A stretch of DNA of 64,000 bases from Aliiglaciecola lipolytica. Lineage in GTDB: Bacteria; Pseudomonadota; Gammaproteobacteria; Enterobacterales; Alteromonadaceae. The DNA lies in NCBI RefSeq assembly GCF_018860635.1, contig NZ_JAHKPT010000036.1, positions 80,974 to 144,973 on the forward strand, read 5' to 3'. Shown piece by piece: positions 1-8,651 of the stretch. The translations under genes were made by a program, and so were the position numbers. The notes beneath the pieces were generated by a model. The model saw only the letters and a program-made list of their open reading frames with translations. It made no database searches and was not told the origin of the DNA. Each line of letters opens with the position of its first letter. The stretch's first letter is position 1.

Positions 1-298
1 TGGCTGTCCTAACATGCCCCTTTGGGTGGCTGTCCTAACATGCACCTTTGGGTGGCTGTCCTAACATGCACCTCTTTTGCATGGCTGTCCAAACATGCCC
101 CCTTTGGGTGGCTGTCCAAACATGCCCCCTTTGGGTGGCTGTCCAAACATGGCCCCTTTGGGTGGCTGTCCTAACATGCCCCTTTGGATGGCTGTCCTAA
201 CAAGCCTTTTTGGATGGCTGTCCTAACATGCCATTTTGGGTGGCTGTCCTAACAAGCCCCTTTGGGTGGCTGTCCTAACAAGCAGTCCTAAAAAGAAA
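1..298. repeat. Tandem array of TGGCTGTCC-headed 26-29 bp units
   Basis: Eleven units begin with TGGCTGTCC at positions 1, 27, 53, 82, 109, 136, 163, 189, 215, 241 and 267. Each continues with (T/A)AACA(T/A)GCC and ends in a TTTGGG-like block, giving spacing of 26, 27 or 29 bp. The first unit starts at base 1, so the array probably continues to the left. Spacing is not a multiple of three and there is no open frame through it, so it is not coding. There are no unique spacers, so it is not a CRISPR. The core 9-mer recurs around the RAYT gene at 14.9 kb. The following 299-459 shows nothing recognisable. Confidence 0.9.
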
Positions 299-459
299 AA
301 GTGCGGCGTCAGTTTAATGTGACAGCGACGTAAGTGACCTTGATTTAGAGGCAATTATTAATTTATTGCATGTCTTATCCCAAATCAGGCAGTGGCAATG
401 CTTGTTTTTTTTGCTTTTGATGAGATGATATAGCCTTTCGTAATTGTTAGGTGATATCA

Positions 460-618
460 GTGTTCAAAAATCTGTGTTTTGCGATTCGTATGCTTTCCTT
501 ATTGGCGTTCATTTTTATCATTTCAGGATGTGGGCTTAAGGGTGAACTAATTCATCCCACTGAGCAAAACTCACCCACCGCAGAGCAAAATTTAGATGAC
601 TCAGAGGAGCAGTCGTAG
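460..618 (+). CDS. lptM: LptM-like (YifL family) small lipoprotein
   Basis: Short frame (52 codons from GTG 460; 42 from ATG 490), read directly because it is very short. It encodes a hydrophobic leader followed by the lipobox ISGC and then GLKGELIHP, which resembles the GCGxKGPLYxP core of LptM, the small outer-membrane lipoprotein that associates with the LptDE LPS translocon. The acidic, Gln/Glu-rich tail ends at TAG 616-618, and lysA starts at the next base. A small lipoprotein directly upstream of lysA is the usual gammaproteobacterial order. The start is uncertain: GTG 460 gives a longer n-region, ATG 490 a compact signal peptide. Confidence 0.75.
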   Translation: MFKNLCFAIRMLSLLAFIFIISGCGLKGELIHPTEQNSPTAEQNLDDSEEQS

Positions 619-1869
619 TTGGATTATTTTCAGTATCAAGACTCTACCCTTCACGCCGAAGATGTGCCGGTTCAACAGATTGCAGAGCAGTTTGGGACAC
701 CTTGTTATGTTTATTCCAGAGCAACAATAGAGCGTCACTGGCATGCTTTTGACAAAGCTGCAGGTAAGCATGCTCACCTGATTTGTTACGCGGTGAAAGC
801 AAATTCCAATTTAGGTGTGCTTTCGGTCATGGCGAAGCTAGGCTCTGGTTTTGATATCGTCTCAAGCGGTGAATTATCTCGCGTAATTGAAGCCGGTGGT
901 GATCCAACTAAAGTGGTATTTTCTGGAGTCGGTAAAACCGAACAAGAAATTGAATTTGCTCTGTCTAAAAACATTTTATGTTTTAACGTTGAGTCTGCTC
1001 CTGAATTAGAGCGGATCAATAAAGTTGCATCTAAACTCAATGTAGTCGCGCCAATTTCTATTCGCGTAAATCCCGATGTGGATGCTAAAACGCACCCCTA
1101 TATTTCAACAGGGCTCAAAGCCAACAAATTTGGTATACCACGAGAAAACGCGGTTGCCATTTATAAGCTTGCCGCTAGCTATGAGCATTTAGAAATTAAA
1201 GGCATGGACTGTCATATTGGCTCACAACTCACCGATATAGTGCCATTCGTAGATGCACTAGACAGATTGTTATTACTGATTGATGAGCTGGCCGAACTGG
1301 GTATCACCATCAGTCACCTCGATGTCGGCGGTGGTTTAGGCGTGGCGTATAAAGATGAAACGCCGCCCCATCCCGATCAGTACGTTGAAGCACTTATGAC
1401 GCGCATGCAGCAGCGCCCAGAGCTTAAGCTAATATTTGAACCTGGACGTGCGATTATGGCAAACGCAGGTATTCTCATCACCAAAGTAGAATTTATTAAA
1501 CAAGGGGAAGAGAAAAACTTCGCCATAGTAGATGCCGCAATGAATGATTTAATTCGTCCAGCACTTTATTCAGCTTGGCAAAACATCATTCCTGCGGAAC
1601 TGAGTACAGGCAAGCCTAAGGCAATCTATGACATCGTTGGTCCAATTTGCGAAACCGGAGATTTCATTGGTAAAGACCGAGAGCTGGAAATTGCTCCTAA
1701 CGACTTGTTGGTTGTGCGCAGTGCAGGTGCTTACGGTTTTGTGATGGCGTCAAATTACAACAGCCGTTGTCGTCCAGCTGAAATAATTGTTGATAAAAAC
1801 CAATTACATTTAGCACGTGAACGAGAAGTGTTATCTGACCTGTGGAAGGGTGAACACGTTATTTCGTAG
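619..1869 (+). CDS. lysA: Diaminopimelate decarboxylase
   Basis: PLP-dependent decarboxylase that converts meso-diaminopimelate to L-lysine, the last step of lysine synthesis in the cytoplasm. The 416 aa protein has the usual length. Visible motifs are CYAVKANSN with the Schiff-base Lys60, HIGSQL, the GGGLGV phosphate-binding loop, EPGRAI, and CETGD with the Cys/Glu pair that reaches into the partner subunit's active site. Start is TTG at 619, directly after the lptM stop, with GAGGAG about 9 bases upstream; the N-terminus DYFQYQ agrees with this start. It is followed by dapF, so two adjacent steps of the DAP/lysine pathway are together. Confidence 0.95.
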   Translation: MDYFQYQDSTLHAEDVPVQQIAEQFGTPCYVYSRATIERHWHAFDKAAGKHAHLICYAVKANSNLGVLSVMAKLGSGFDIVSSGELSRVIEAGGDPTKVVFSGVGKTEQEIEFALSKNILCFNVESAPELERINKVASKLNVVAPISIRVNPDVDAKTHPYISTGLKANKFGIPRENAVAIYKLAASYEHLEIKGMDCHIGSQLTDIVPFVDALDRLLLLIDELAELGITISHLDVGGGLGVAYKDETPPHPDQYVEALMTRMQQRPELKLIFEPGRAIMANAGILITKVEFIKQGEEKNFAIVDAAMNDLIRPALYSAWQNIIPAELSTGKPKAIYDIVGPICETGDFIGKDRELEIAPNDLLVVRSAGAYGFVMASNYNSRCRPAEIIVDKNQLHLAREREVLSDLWKGEHVIS

Positions 1870-1878
1870 CGATAACAT

Positions 1879-1910
1879 GTAAATTAGTTACCTGAATTTA
1901 CGTTGTTTTT
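1879..1910 (+). terminator. Weak hairpin with T-run after lysA
   Basis: GTAAATT (1879-1885) and AATTTAC (1895-1901) form a 7 bp AT-rich stem followed by GTTGTTTTT. It could weakly terminate the lptM-lysA transcript before dapF. The stem is AT-rich, so the call is tentative. Confidence 0.35.
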
Positions 1911-2000
1911 AGTGTGTGTCGCAAATAGACTGCAAAATAGCTATTTTGGTCGCCGCATATGTAGGTTAATATAACCGTAACAAAACTTTTAGTAGTAATA

Positions 2001-2831
2001 ATGCAAATTCAATTTTCTAAGATGCATGGTCTTGGCAACGATTTCGTCGTTATCGACAATGTCACGCAAAATGTATTTTTTTCGAAAGATAAAATTCAGC
2101 AATTGGCTGATAGAAACTTTGGCATAGGCTTCGACCAACTGTTGTTGGTTGAACCGCCTTATGATCCGGAACAAGACTTCCACTATCGTATTTTTAATGC
2201 CGATGGTTCGGAGGTTTCTCAGTGCGGCAATGGCGCAAGATGCTTTGCAAAGTTTGTAAAAATAAAGGGGTTAACTAACCGTAATAAAGTGGTGGTTAGT
2301 ACTAAGTCTGGCAAAATAGTGTTGTATCTTGAAAAAGACGGCCAAGTCACCGTAAATATGGGACGCCCGATTTTCGAGCCAGCAAAGATACCTTTAAAAG
2401 CCAATAAAGAAGAAAAAATTTATTTGATTCGAGCACAAGAGCAAACCTTTATGGTTGGGTCGGTGTCAATGGGGAATCCCCATTGCGTGCTTGAAGTTGA
2501 TGACGTGCAAACTGCAGATGTAGAAAACATCGGCCCATTACTTGAAACCCATGACAGATTTCCTGAAAACGTCAATGTTGGGTTCATGCAAATAATCAAC
2601 GAAAATCATATAAAACTGCGAGTACACGAACGCGGAGCAGGTGAAACTTTAGCTTGTGGAACGGGTGCTTGTGCAGCAGTGGCAATTGGTCAGATTCAAG
2701 GTAAACTAAGCAAAGATGTACAAGTTGACCTACCCGGTGGTACATTAAAAATACGTTGGCAAGGTAAAGACAATGTATTAAAAATGACTGGTCCTGCGGA
2801 ACATATTTTTGATGGAACCCTCATAATATGA
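2001..2831 (+). CDS. dapF: Diaminopimelate epimerase
   Basis: Cofactor-independent epimerase that interconverts LL- and meso-diaminopimelate, feeding peptidoglycan and LysA. At 276 aa it matches the family. The two catalytic cysteines are seen in their conserved settings: Cys75 in SQCGNGARC and Cys219 in [13 protein letters not shown] at 159-162 and ERGAGET at 210-216 are also typical. It lies 131 bp after lysA and its stop overlaps the start of the DUF484 gene (ATGA), so it begins a tightly packed run dapF-DUF484-xerC. The ribosome-binding site is weak. Confidence 0.96.
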   Translation: MQIQFSKMHGLGNDFVVIDNVTQNVFFSKDKIQQLADRNFGIGFDQLLLVEPPYDPEQDFHYRIFNADGSEVSQCGNGARCFAKFVKIKGLTNRNKVVVSTKSGKIVLYLEKDGQVTVNMGRPIFEPAKIPLKANKEEKIYLIRAQEQTFMVGSVSMGNPHCVLEVDDVQTADVENIGPLLETHDRFPENVNVGFMQIINENHIKLRVHERGAGETLACGTGACAAVAIGQIQGKLSKDVQVDLPGGTLKIRWQGKDNVLKMTGPAEHIFDGTLII

Positions 2832-3526
2832 GTGATACAGCACAACAACAGGTAAATAGGGAAATGCTAACTAATTATGAAAAAGTGGCAGACGTCGTTA
2901 GCGATAAAGACGTAAAAGACTACTTGTTAGAGAATCCTGATTTTTTTGTTGAGTATCCAGAATTGGCGGAAAAACTCGTCATTTCTCATCAACAAAAAGG
3001 CAGTATTTCTCTGGTTGAGTTGCAATCAGAACAATTACGCAAGAAAAATCGCGAATTGTCCCACAAGCTCAATCAACTCATTTCGATAGCAAAGCAAAAC
3101 GAACAAATATACCGTATTTATGCAGATTTGAACCTTCAATTACTCAGTTGCCGATTTTTTAGCGAAGTCCAAGATGTACTTGAAGATGTTATGTGCCAAA
3201 AGCTACGATTATCTGCTGTCACGTTAAAATCGTTCAGCGGTGCCCATGCGTTACCAGAGATTCAACGCAAATTATTTATTGAAAAGCGTTTTAAACAAGA
3301 CTGTTTTTTCTTCGGCCGCTTAAGCCAACATGAAAAGCAGTTGCTGTTCAAAGAAGGAAACGTTGAATCTGTCGCTCTTATGCTGCTAGGTGAAAAAGGC
3401 GAACTAGGCATTTTAGCCATTGGCAGTAAAGACCCAAGTCATTTCAATCCAGATATGGATACTTTACTGATAACTCAGTTGCAACAGTTCTTAAACGTAC
3501 TGCTGCCAAACTTGGCTGGATATTAA
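2828..3526 (+). CDS. DUF484 family protein
   Basis: The 232 aa protein has the DUF484 layout: an N-terminal segment with [15 protein letters not shown], a coiled-coil stretch around residues 65-100 ([20 protein letters not shown]), then a GAF-like domain. The biochemical role of the family is unsettled; it is almost always found between dapF and xerC, as here. Its start overlaps the dapF stop by four bases and it ends two bases before the xerC ATG, so all three are probably translated from one message. Confidence 0.9.
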   Translation: MSDTAQQQVNREMLTNYEKVADVVSDKDVKDYLLENPDFFVEYPELAEKLVISHQQKGSISLVELQSEQLRKKNRELSHKLNQLISIAKQNEQIYRIYADLNLQLLSCRFFSEVQDVLEDVMCQKLRLSAVTLKSFSGAHALPEIQRKLFIEKRFKQDCFFFGRLSQHEKQLLFKEGNVESVALMLLGEKGELGILAIGSKDPSHFNPDMDTLLITQLQQFLNVLLPNLAGY

Positions 3527-3528
3527 CC

Positions 3529-4425
3529 ATGGACGCTCCAGCCTTAGACCACTGGCTGGAAAAATTTTTTTCGTTCATAAAATACGAAAGAAACCTTTCA
3601 CCCAAAACAATAGAAAACTACCAGCGACAACTGCACTCGATAAGTGAACAGTTAGACATATCAAGTTGGTCTGAACTAACTACTCATCATATTAAATCTA
3701 TTTTGAGTCAGGCTAGACGCAAAAATTTAGCCCCGCGCTCAATTGCATTGCGTTTGTCTGCATTACGCACGTTTTGCCAATTTCTAGTCGCTCAGAGTGT
3801 ACTCAAAACTAACCCAGCGAAAGCCGTACAAACACCTAAACTTGGCAGGCCACTGCCGAAACACTTGAATGTAGACCAAGTTGGTCAATTACTGGAAATA
3901 GATCCAGAATCTGTGTTGGCGGTGCGTGACCGAGCAATGATGGAACTAACGTACGGTTGTGGATTACGTTTAGCCGAATTGTCTGGCTTAAACTTGCAAG
4001 ACATAGTCACCAAAGGTCAAATTAGAGTATTCGGTAAAGGTCGTAAAGAGCGTGTGATACCGGTTGGTAAGACAGCCATAACTTGGTTAAATAAATGGTT
4101 GGCGGTACGCAGTCAAATGACTCCCCCTGCCGACGAACAAGCGCTGTTTGTTAGTATGCACAAACGCCGCATAAGCCACCGTCAAATTGCCAAGCGAATG
4201 CAATTATGGGCACACAAACAACATATTGACCAAAAAGTAAATCCACACAAGTTGCGACATTCTTATGCCACTCATATGTTAGAATCCAGCGGAGATTTAC
4301 GCGCAGTACAAGAGCTACTAGGTCATGCGAATTTGTCGACCACCCAAGTGTATACACACTTGGATTTTCAGCATTTATCCAAGGTGTACGACAACGCACA
4401 CCCTCGGTCGCGAAAAAACAAATAG
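3529..4425 (+). CDS. xerC: Tyrosine recombinase XerC
   Basis: Site-specific recombinase that acts with XerD at dif to resolve chromosome dimers. The 298 aa protein has an N-terminal SAM-like core-binding domain (about 5-90) and a C-terminal catalytic domain. The catalytic set is visible: Arg147 (GCGLRLAEL), Lys170 (FGKGRKER), His240 and Arg243 (HKLRHSYATHML), His266 (LLGHANLSTTQ) and the nucleophile Tyr275 (YTHLDF). Its position after dapF-DUF484 supports XerC over XerD or a phage integrase. Confidence 0.95.
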   Translation: MDAPALDHWLEKFFSFIKYERNLSPKTIENYQRQLHSISEQLDISSWSELTTHHIKSILSQARRKNLAPRSIALRLSALRTFCQFLVAQSVLKTNPAKAVQTPKLGRPLPKHLNVDQVGQLLEIDPESVLAVRDRAMMELTYGCGLRLAELSGLNLQDIVTKGQIRVFGKGRKERVIPVGKTAITWLNKWLAVRSQMTPPADEQALFVSMHKRRISHRQIAKRMQLWAHKQHIDQKVNPHKLRHSYATHMLESSGDLRAVQELLGHANLSTTQVYTHLDFQHLSKVYDNAHPRSRKNK

Positions 4426-4488
4426 TAGTCAGACTTCCAGTATTGACGAATAAAAAACATTTTAAGGTTGAAGAATAGGTATTCCTGA

Positions 4489-5211
4489 ATGAAATTTTAT
4501 CGGAATTTTTCCCCAATAAAAGCCATTAGTTTTGATTTAGATGATACGTTGTATGACAACTATCCCTTTATTATGGAAGCTGAAAGAAAGCTACTAAACT
4601 ATTTGTCTGCTAGCTACCCAAAAACATCAGAGTTTTCCTACCAAGATTGGCAACAATTCAAACTAGAACATTTACAAAGTCAACCTCAACTGGCCTCAGA
4701 TATGGGGGCTTTACGCAAACATACATTACAAACAGGATTACAAAAAGCGGGTTATCAAGATCACCATCTCAGCTCAGCGGTGGATGACTGTTTTGATTTC
4801 TTTTATCACCATCGCAGTAACTTTCAAGTGAACCAAGAAATATGTGCCTTGTTGTCTAAGTTGGCTAATAAACTCCCTCTGGTTGCTATCACCAACGGTA
4901 ACGTGAACCTGCAACAGATTGGTATTAGTGAGTATTTTAGCCATTGTTTTAAAGCCAATTTGGAACGGCCGATGAAGCCTCACGATGCGATGTTTACGCT
5001 GGCAAGTTCAACATTGAAAGTAGATCCCAAAGAGATTCTACATGTGGGTGATAACTTAGAAAAAGATGTGATGGGCGCAATCAATGCGGGCATGCAAAGC
5101 GGTTGGTACGCCTACAACCGGAAAATGCATTTAACTCAAGAAAAGACCACAGTCCTTCCTCATGTTCAATTAGATGATTTGGAAGAGTTAAATTTATTGA
5201 TTGAAAATTAA
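4489..5211 (+). CDS. HAD-superfamily phosphatase (YigB-like)
   Basis: Haloacid dehalogenase-like hydrolase of 240 aa. Motif I FDLDDTLYDN carries the nucleophile and acid/base Asp, motif II is the Thr-Asn of ITNGN, and motif III/IV is HVGDNLEKDVMGAINAG. The helical cap between motifs I and II is that of the YigB subgroup. YigB in E. coli dephosphorylates a riboflavin intermediate and other phosphoesters and sits just after xerC, as here. The exact substrate cannot be read from sequence. AGG at about 10 bases before ATG 4489 serves as ribosome-binding site. Confidence 0.85.
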   Translation: MKFYRNFSPIKAISFDLDDTLYDNYPFIMEAERKLLNYLSASYPKTSEFSYQDWQQFKLEHLQSQPQLASDMGALRKHTLQTGLQKAGYQDHHLSSAVDDCFDFFYHHRSNFQVNQEICALLSKLANKLPLVAITNGNVNLQQIGISEYFSHCFKANLERPMKPHDAMFTLASSTLKVDPKEILHVGDNLEKDVMGAINAGMQSGWYAYNRKMHLTQEKTTVLPHVQLDDLEELNLLIEN

Positions 5212-5237
5212 ATACGGAACAGTTCGCTCTTATAACA

Positions 5238-5421
5238 CGAGCCTAAAGCACCCGCCTACAGATAAATAACCAAATACATTTGCGCCCTTGTAGCACGGGC
5301 TTTAGCTCTCAGTAAACAATTCAACCAATCCACGGCATAAATACCGTGCTACTAATGTCTGTAGCACGGGCTTCAGCCCGTGGAAAAGCGATGACAAACT
5401 CGGCCTAAAACACCCGCCTAC
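5238..5421. repeat. Four REP-like hairpins with GTAG feet
   Basis: Between the convergent HAD and cysE genes are four REP-like units. At 5290-5308 and 5361-5382, plus strand, GTAG is followed by a CACGGGC stem; the second is the full form GTAG + CACGGGC + TTCA + GCCCGTG. At 5238-5259 and 5401-5421, minus strand, GTAG is followed by the GCGGGTG-TTT-type stem. A stray half site CCGTGCTAC lies at 5344-5352. The CACGGGC variant is seen only here in the window. The location after two gene ends fits the usual intergenic placement of REPs. The whole 5212-5466 gap is otherwise empty. Confidence 0.85.
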
Positions 5422-5466
5422 AGGGGAATAACGAGACGCTTTATGGTCGACTTATCTGCCCAACCA

Positions 5467-6249
5467 TTAATCTTCGTAAATATTTTGGTTCATTGTTTCA
5501 CAAGGATTAGGACAACTAGGTACACCGACAATTTTCGCAGGCACTCCTGCAACTGTAACGTGCTTAGGTACGTTCTTGAGAACCACACTACCAGCACCAA
5601 CTTTAGCACCTGCACCAATCTCTATATTACCGAGAATTTTGGCCCCTGCTCCCACCATGACGCCCTGGCGTACTTTAGGGTGACGATCGCCGGACTCGTT
5701 ACCAGTTCCGCCTAACGTGACGGATTGTAGAATTGAAACATGATCCTCCACAACGGCTGTTTCACCAATAACAATACCAGTTGCGTGGTCAAACATTACG
5801 CCTTTGCCAATCACTGCGGCAGGGTGGATATCAACACCGAAGACTTCGGAGTTTCGACTTTGCACAAACAGGGCTAATTGCTTACGGTTTTTGGCCCATA
5901 AATAATGGGACAATCGATAAGCCTGAATCGCTTGAAAGCCTTTAAAATACAACAATACAGTGAGAATTTTATCTACTGCAGGATCTCGGGTTAACACAGC
6001 TTCAATGTCTTCGATTGCTGACTCTACAATTTCGGGACTCAATGTATAGGCTTGGTCAAGCACTTCGCGAATAGCGAGCGCGGGCATAACCTCATCTTGG
6101 ATTTTATTGGAAAGAATGAAGCTCAAAGACGTCTCAAAGTTGTGGTGAGCGAGAATACAAGCATGCACATAGCTGGCTAAGAGAGGCTCGCTTTCCACTA
6201 ATTCTTCAGCTTCAGCTTTTAATCTCTTCCAGAAATTATCGATTGGCAT
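5467..6249 (-). CDS. cysE: Serine O-acetyltransferase
   Basis: Acetyl-CoA-dependent serine acetyltransferase, first step of cysteine synthesis. The 260 aa protein has the N-terminal helical domain and a C-terminal left-handed beta-helix of hexapeptide repeats (GAKILGNIEIGAGAKVGAG). Catalytic residues are visible as Asp140 (GVDIHP) and His155 (FDHATG), with VTLGGTGN further on. GAGGAG sits just upstream of the ATG at 6249. It stands alone on the minus strand and is convergent with the HAD gene. Confidence 0.95.
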   Translation of the reverse strand: MPIDNFWKRLKAEAEELVESEPLLASYVHACILAHHNFETSLSFILSNKIQDEVMPALAIREVLDQAYTLSPEIVESAIEDIEAVLTRDPAVDKILTVLLYFKGFQAIQAYRLSHYLWAKNRKQLALFVQSRNSEVFGVDIHPAAVIGKGVMFDHATGIVIGETAVVEDHVSILQSVTLGGTGNESGDRHPKVRQGVMVGAGAKILGNIEIGAGAKVGAGSVVLKNVPKHVTVAGVPAKIVGVPSCPNPCETMNQNIYED

Positions 6250-6465
6250 CTAGTTCTCCTCAATTGAATTCTACCCAAACGTAGGGTAAGTCACTTTTGT
6301 CTTATGTTAGTTTATTAGAACGGATGTGCGGGCAAAAACGTTCAAATACAAGCTCAGTTTGCATATTGCTGGGTAAAAGTCACAAAACCAGCCCTTTCGA
6401 TGTATAAAAACACAGTATAACTGATATACTTCGTCTATTAATCAATAAATTTAAATAAGCTTGTT

Positions 6466-8634
6466 ATGGATGTATCTCGACTTTTAGACCAACTTAACGA
6501 TAAACAACGTGAAGTGGTGGCAGCACCCCCGTCCGATATGTTGGTTTTAGCCGGTGCCGGAAGTGGCAAAACTCGAGTGCTTGTGCATCGTATTGCTTGG
6601 TTAATGGAAGTTGAGCAACTTGCTCCTTTTAGCATTCTTGCCGTGACATTTACCAATAAAGCAGCCAGAGAAATGCGTGGTCGAGTAGAACGTTTAATGG
6701 GTTCAGGATTGCACACTATGTGGATTGGTACCTTTCACGGACTCGCCCATAGACTGCTTAGAACTCATTTCAAAGAGGCACGCTTACCTGAGAATTTTCA
6801 GATATTGGACTCTGATGACCAGTATCGATTAGTTCGTCGGGTGATTAAATCGCTTAATTTAGATGAAAAGAATTGGCAACCTAAATCGATTCAATGGTAC
6901 ATCAATGGCAATAAAGACGAAGGCCTGCGACCTGAGCACATAGATACTCAGGGTGATCCAACCAAACAAACCATGAAAGACATATACCAAGCTTATCAAC
7001 AAACCTGTGATCGCTCAGGCTTGGTAGATTTTGCTGAGTTATTGCTGCGCGCCCATGAATTGTGGCTGAACAACCCCGATGTACTCAGACATTACCAAAA
7101 ACGTTTCCGCACAATTTTGGTCGATGAATTCCAAGACACTAACAACATCCAATATGCTTGGTTGCGCATTTTGAGCTGTGCAGACAACAACATGATGATT
7201 GTAGGTGACGATGATCAATCCATATACGGCTGGCGTGGCGCCAATGTGGAAAATATTCAGCACTTTTTGCGGGACTTTCCTAGCGCCAAGACAATTCGAC
7301 TAGAACAGAACTATCGCTCAACAGGCAATATTCTCAAAGCCGCTAATGCGGTGATAGATAATAACCAAGGGCGACTAGGCAAAGACCTATGGACTGAAGA
7401 TGCCGAAGGCGAAGCCATCTCGATGTATGCAGGCTTCAATGAACTGGATGAAGCTCGATTCATTGTGGCACGGATTAAGGAATGGAGCGACAAAGGTGAT
7501 GCGTTAGCAGATTGTGCCATTTTGTATCGCAACAACGCTCAATCCCGGGTTCTAGAAGAAGCTCTGTTACAGGAGTCGGTGGCGTATAGGATATACGGCG
7601 GATTACGCTTTTTCGAACGCCAAGAAATCAAAGATGCCCTAGCGTACCTAAGGCTGATTAATCAACCAATAGATGATGCAGCTTATGAGCGAGTTGTGAA
7701 CACGCCAACTCGTGGGATTGGAGATAAAACCCTTGGATTAATTCGAGAAACAGCTCGTAATGAAGAGTTATCAATGTGGCAAGCCACCAATGACATGCTC
7801 CGTGAAAAGCGTTTTTCAGGAAGAGCAGCCACCGCACTTCAGCGCTTCGTCGAGTTAATATTGAAGTTACAAGTTGAAGTACAAGAGTTTGAATTAGACC
7901 AGCAGGCTGATCATGTCATCAAAAATTCAGGCCTATTTGCTATGTATCAGGCGGAAAAAGGTGAAAAAGCCCAAGCTCGTATCGAAAACCTTGAGGAACT
8001 CGTGACCGCTTGTAAGCAATTCGAAGCCCCTGAAGAGGCTGAAAACATGACTCCCTTATCAGCGTTCCTAGCCCACGCATCATTGGAAGCAGGTGAATCA
8101 CAAGCCGATGCCCACCAAGACGCCGTGCAAATGATGACAATACATTCAGCAAAAGGCTTGGAATTTCCATTAGTTTTCTTAGCCGGTGTTGAAGAAGGTA
8201 TGTTCCCCAGCCAGATGAGCCATGAAGAGCCCGGGCGCTTAGAGGAAGAACGCAGACTTTGTTATGTCGGTATGACCCGTGCGATGCAAAAACTATACAT
8301 GACTTATGCCGAATCAAGACGGTTATATGGCCAAGATAAATACCATACACCATCACGTTTTATCAAAGAAATTCCCAGTGAATGTATTGAGGAAGTGCGC
8401 CTGCGAACAACCGTCAGCCGCCCGATTCAAAACCGCTTTCAACCAGCAACATCGCATATGGCGTTTGAGTCTACCGGGTTTCAGCTAGGACAACGGGTCA
8501 AACATAGTAAGTTTCAAGAAGGAACCGTTTTAAATTACGAAGGAAGCGGTGAACATGCCCGAGTTGAAGTGAATTTTGACAACATAGGGACAAAGTGGCT
8601 AATGTTGGCCTATGCTAAATTGGAAAAAATTTAA
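6466..8634 (+). CDS. uvrD: DNA helicase II
   Basis: SF1A 3'-5' helicase used in nucleotide-excision and mismatch repair. The 722 aa length fits UvrD. Motifs: Walker A AGAGSGKT at 29-36, motif Ia FTNKAAREMR, the DExx box VDEFQDTN near 219, motif III GDDDQSIYGWRGA, motif IV EQNYRS, motif V TIHSAKGLEFP, motif VI YVGMTRAM, and a C-terminal Tudor-like segment (GQRVKHSKFQEGTV). A possible promoter lies in 6380-6440 (TATAACT near 6416). I looked for a CTG-N10-CAG LexA box in the leader and did not find one. Confidence 0.95.
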   Translation: MDVSRLLDQLNDKQREVVAAPPSDMLVLAGAGSGKTRVLVHRIAWLMEVEQLAPFSILAVTFTNKAAREMRGRVERLMGSGLHTMWIGTFHGLAHRLLRTHFKEARLPENFQILDSDDQYRLVRRVIKSLNLDEKNWQPKSIQWYINGNKDEGLRPEHIDTQGDPTKQTMKDIYQAYQQTCDRSGLVDFAELLLRAHELWLNNPDVLRHYQKRFRTILVDEFQDTNNIQYAWLRILSCADNNMMIVGDDDQSIYGWRGANVENIQHFLRDFPSAKTIRLEQNYRSTGNILKAANAVIDNNQGRLGKDLWTEDAEGEAISMYAGFNELDEARFIVARIKEWSDKGDALADCAILYRNNAQSRVLEEALLQESVAYRIYGGLRFFERQEIKDALAYLRLINQPIDDAAYERVVNTPTRGIGDKTLGLIRETARNEELSMWQATNDMLREKRFSGRAATALQRFVELILKLQVEVQEFELDQQADHVIKNSGLFAMYQAEKGEKAQARIENLEELVTACKQFEAPEEAENMTPLSAFLAHASLEAGESQADAHQDAVQMMTIHSAKGLEFPLVFLAGVEEGMFPSQMSHEEPGRLEEERRLCYVGMTRAMQKLYMTYAESRRLYGQDKYHTPSRFIKEIPSECIEEVRLRTTVSRPIQNRFQPATSHMAFESTGFQLGQRVKHSKFQEGTVLNYEGSGEHARVEVNFDNIGTKWLMLAYAKLEKI

Positions 8635-8651
8635 AACGAACTGAATTGCCA

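Noticed and set aside
1-298. CRISPR array
   Set aside because: Units are 26-29 bp from head to head with a conserved tail, leaving no unique spacers, and no cas genes are nearby.
6250-6465. LexA box upstream of uvrD
   Set aside because: No CTG-N10-CAG palindrome was found in the leader on either strand.
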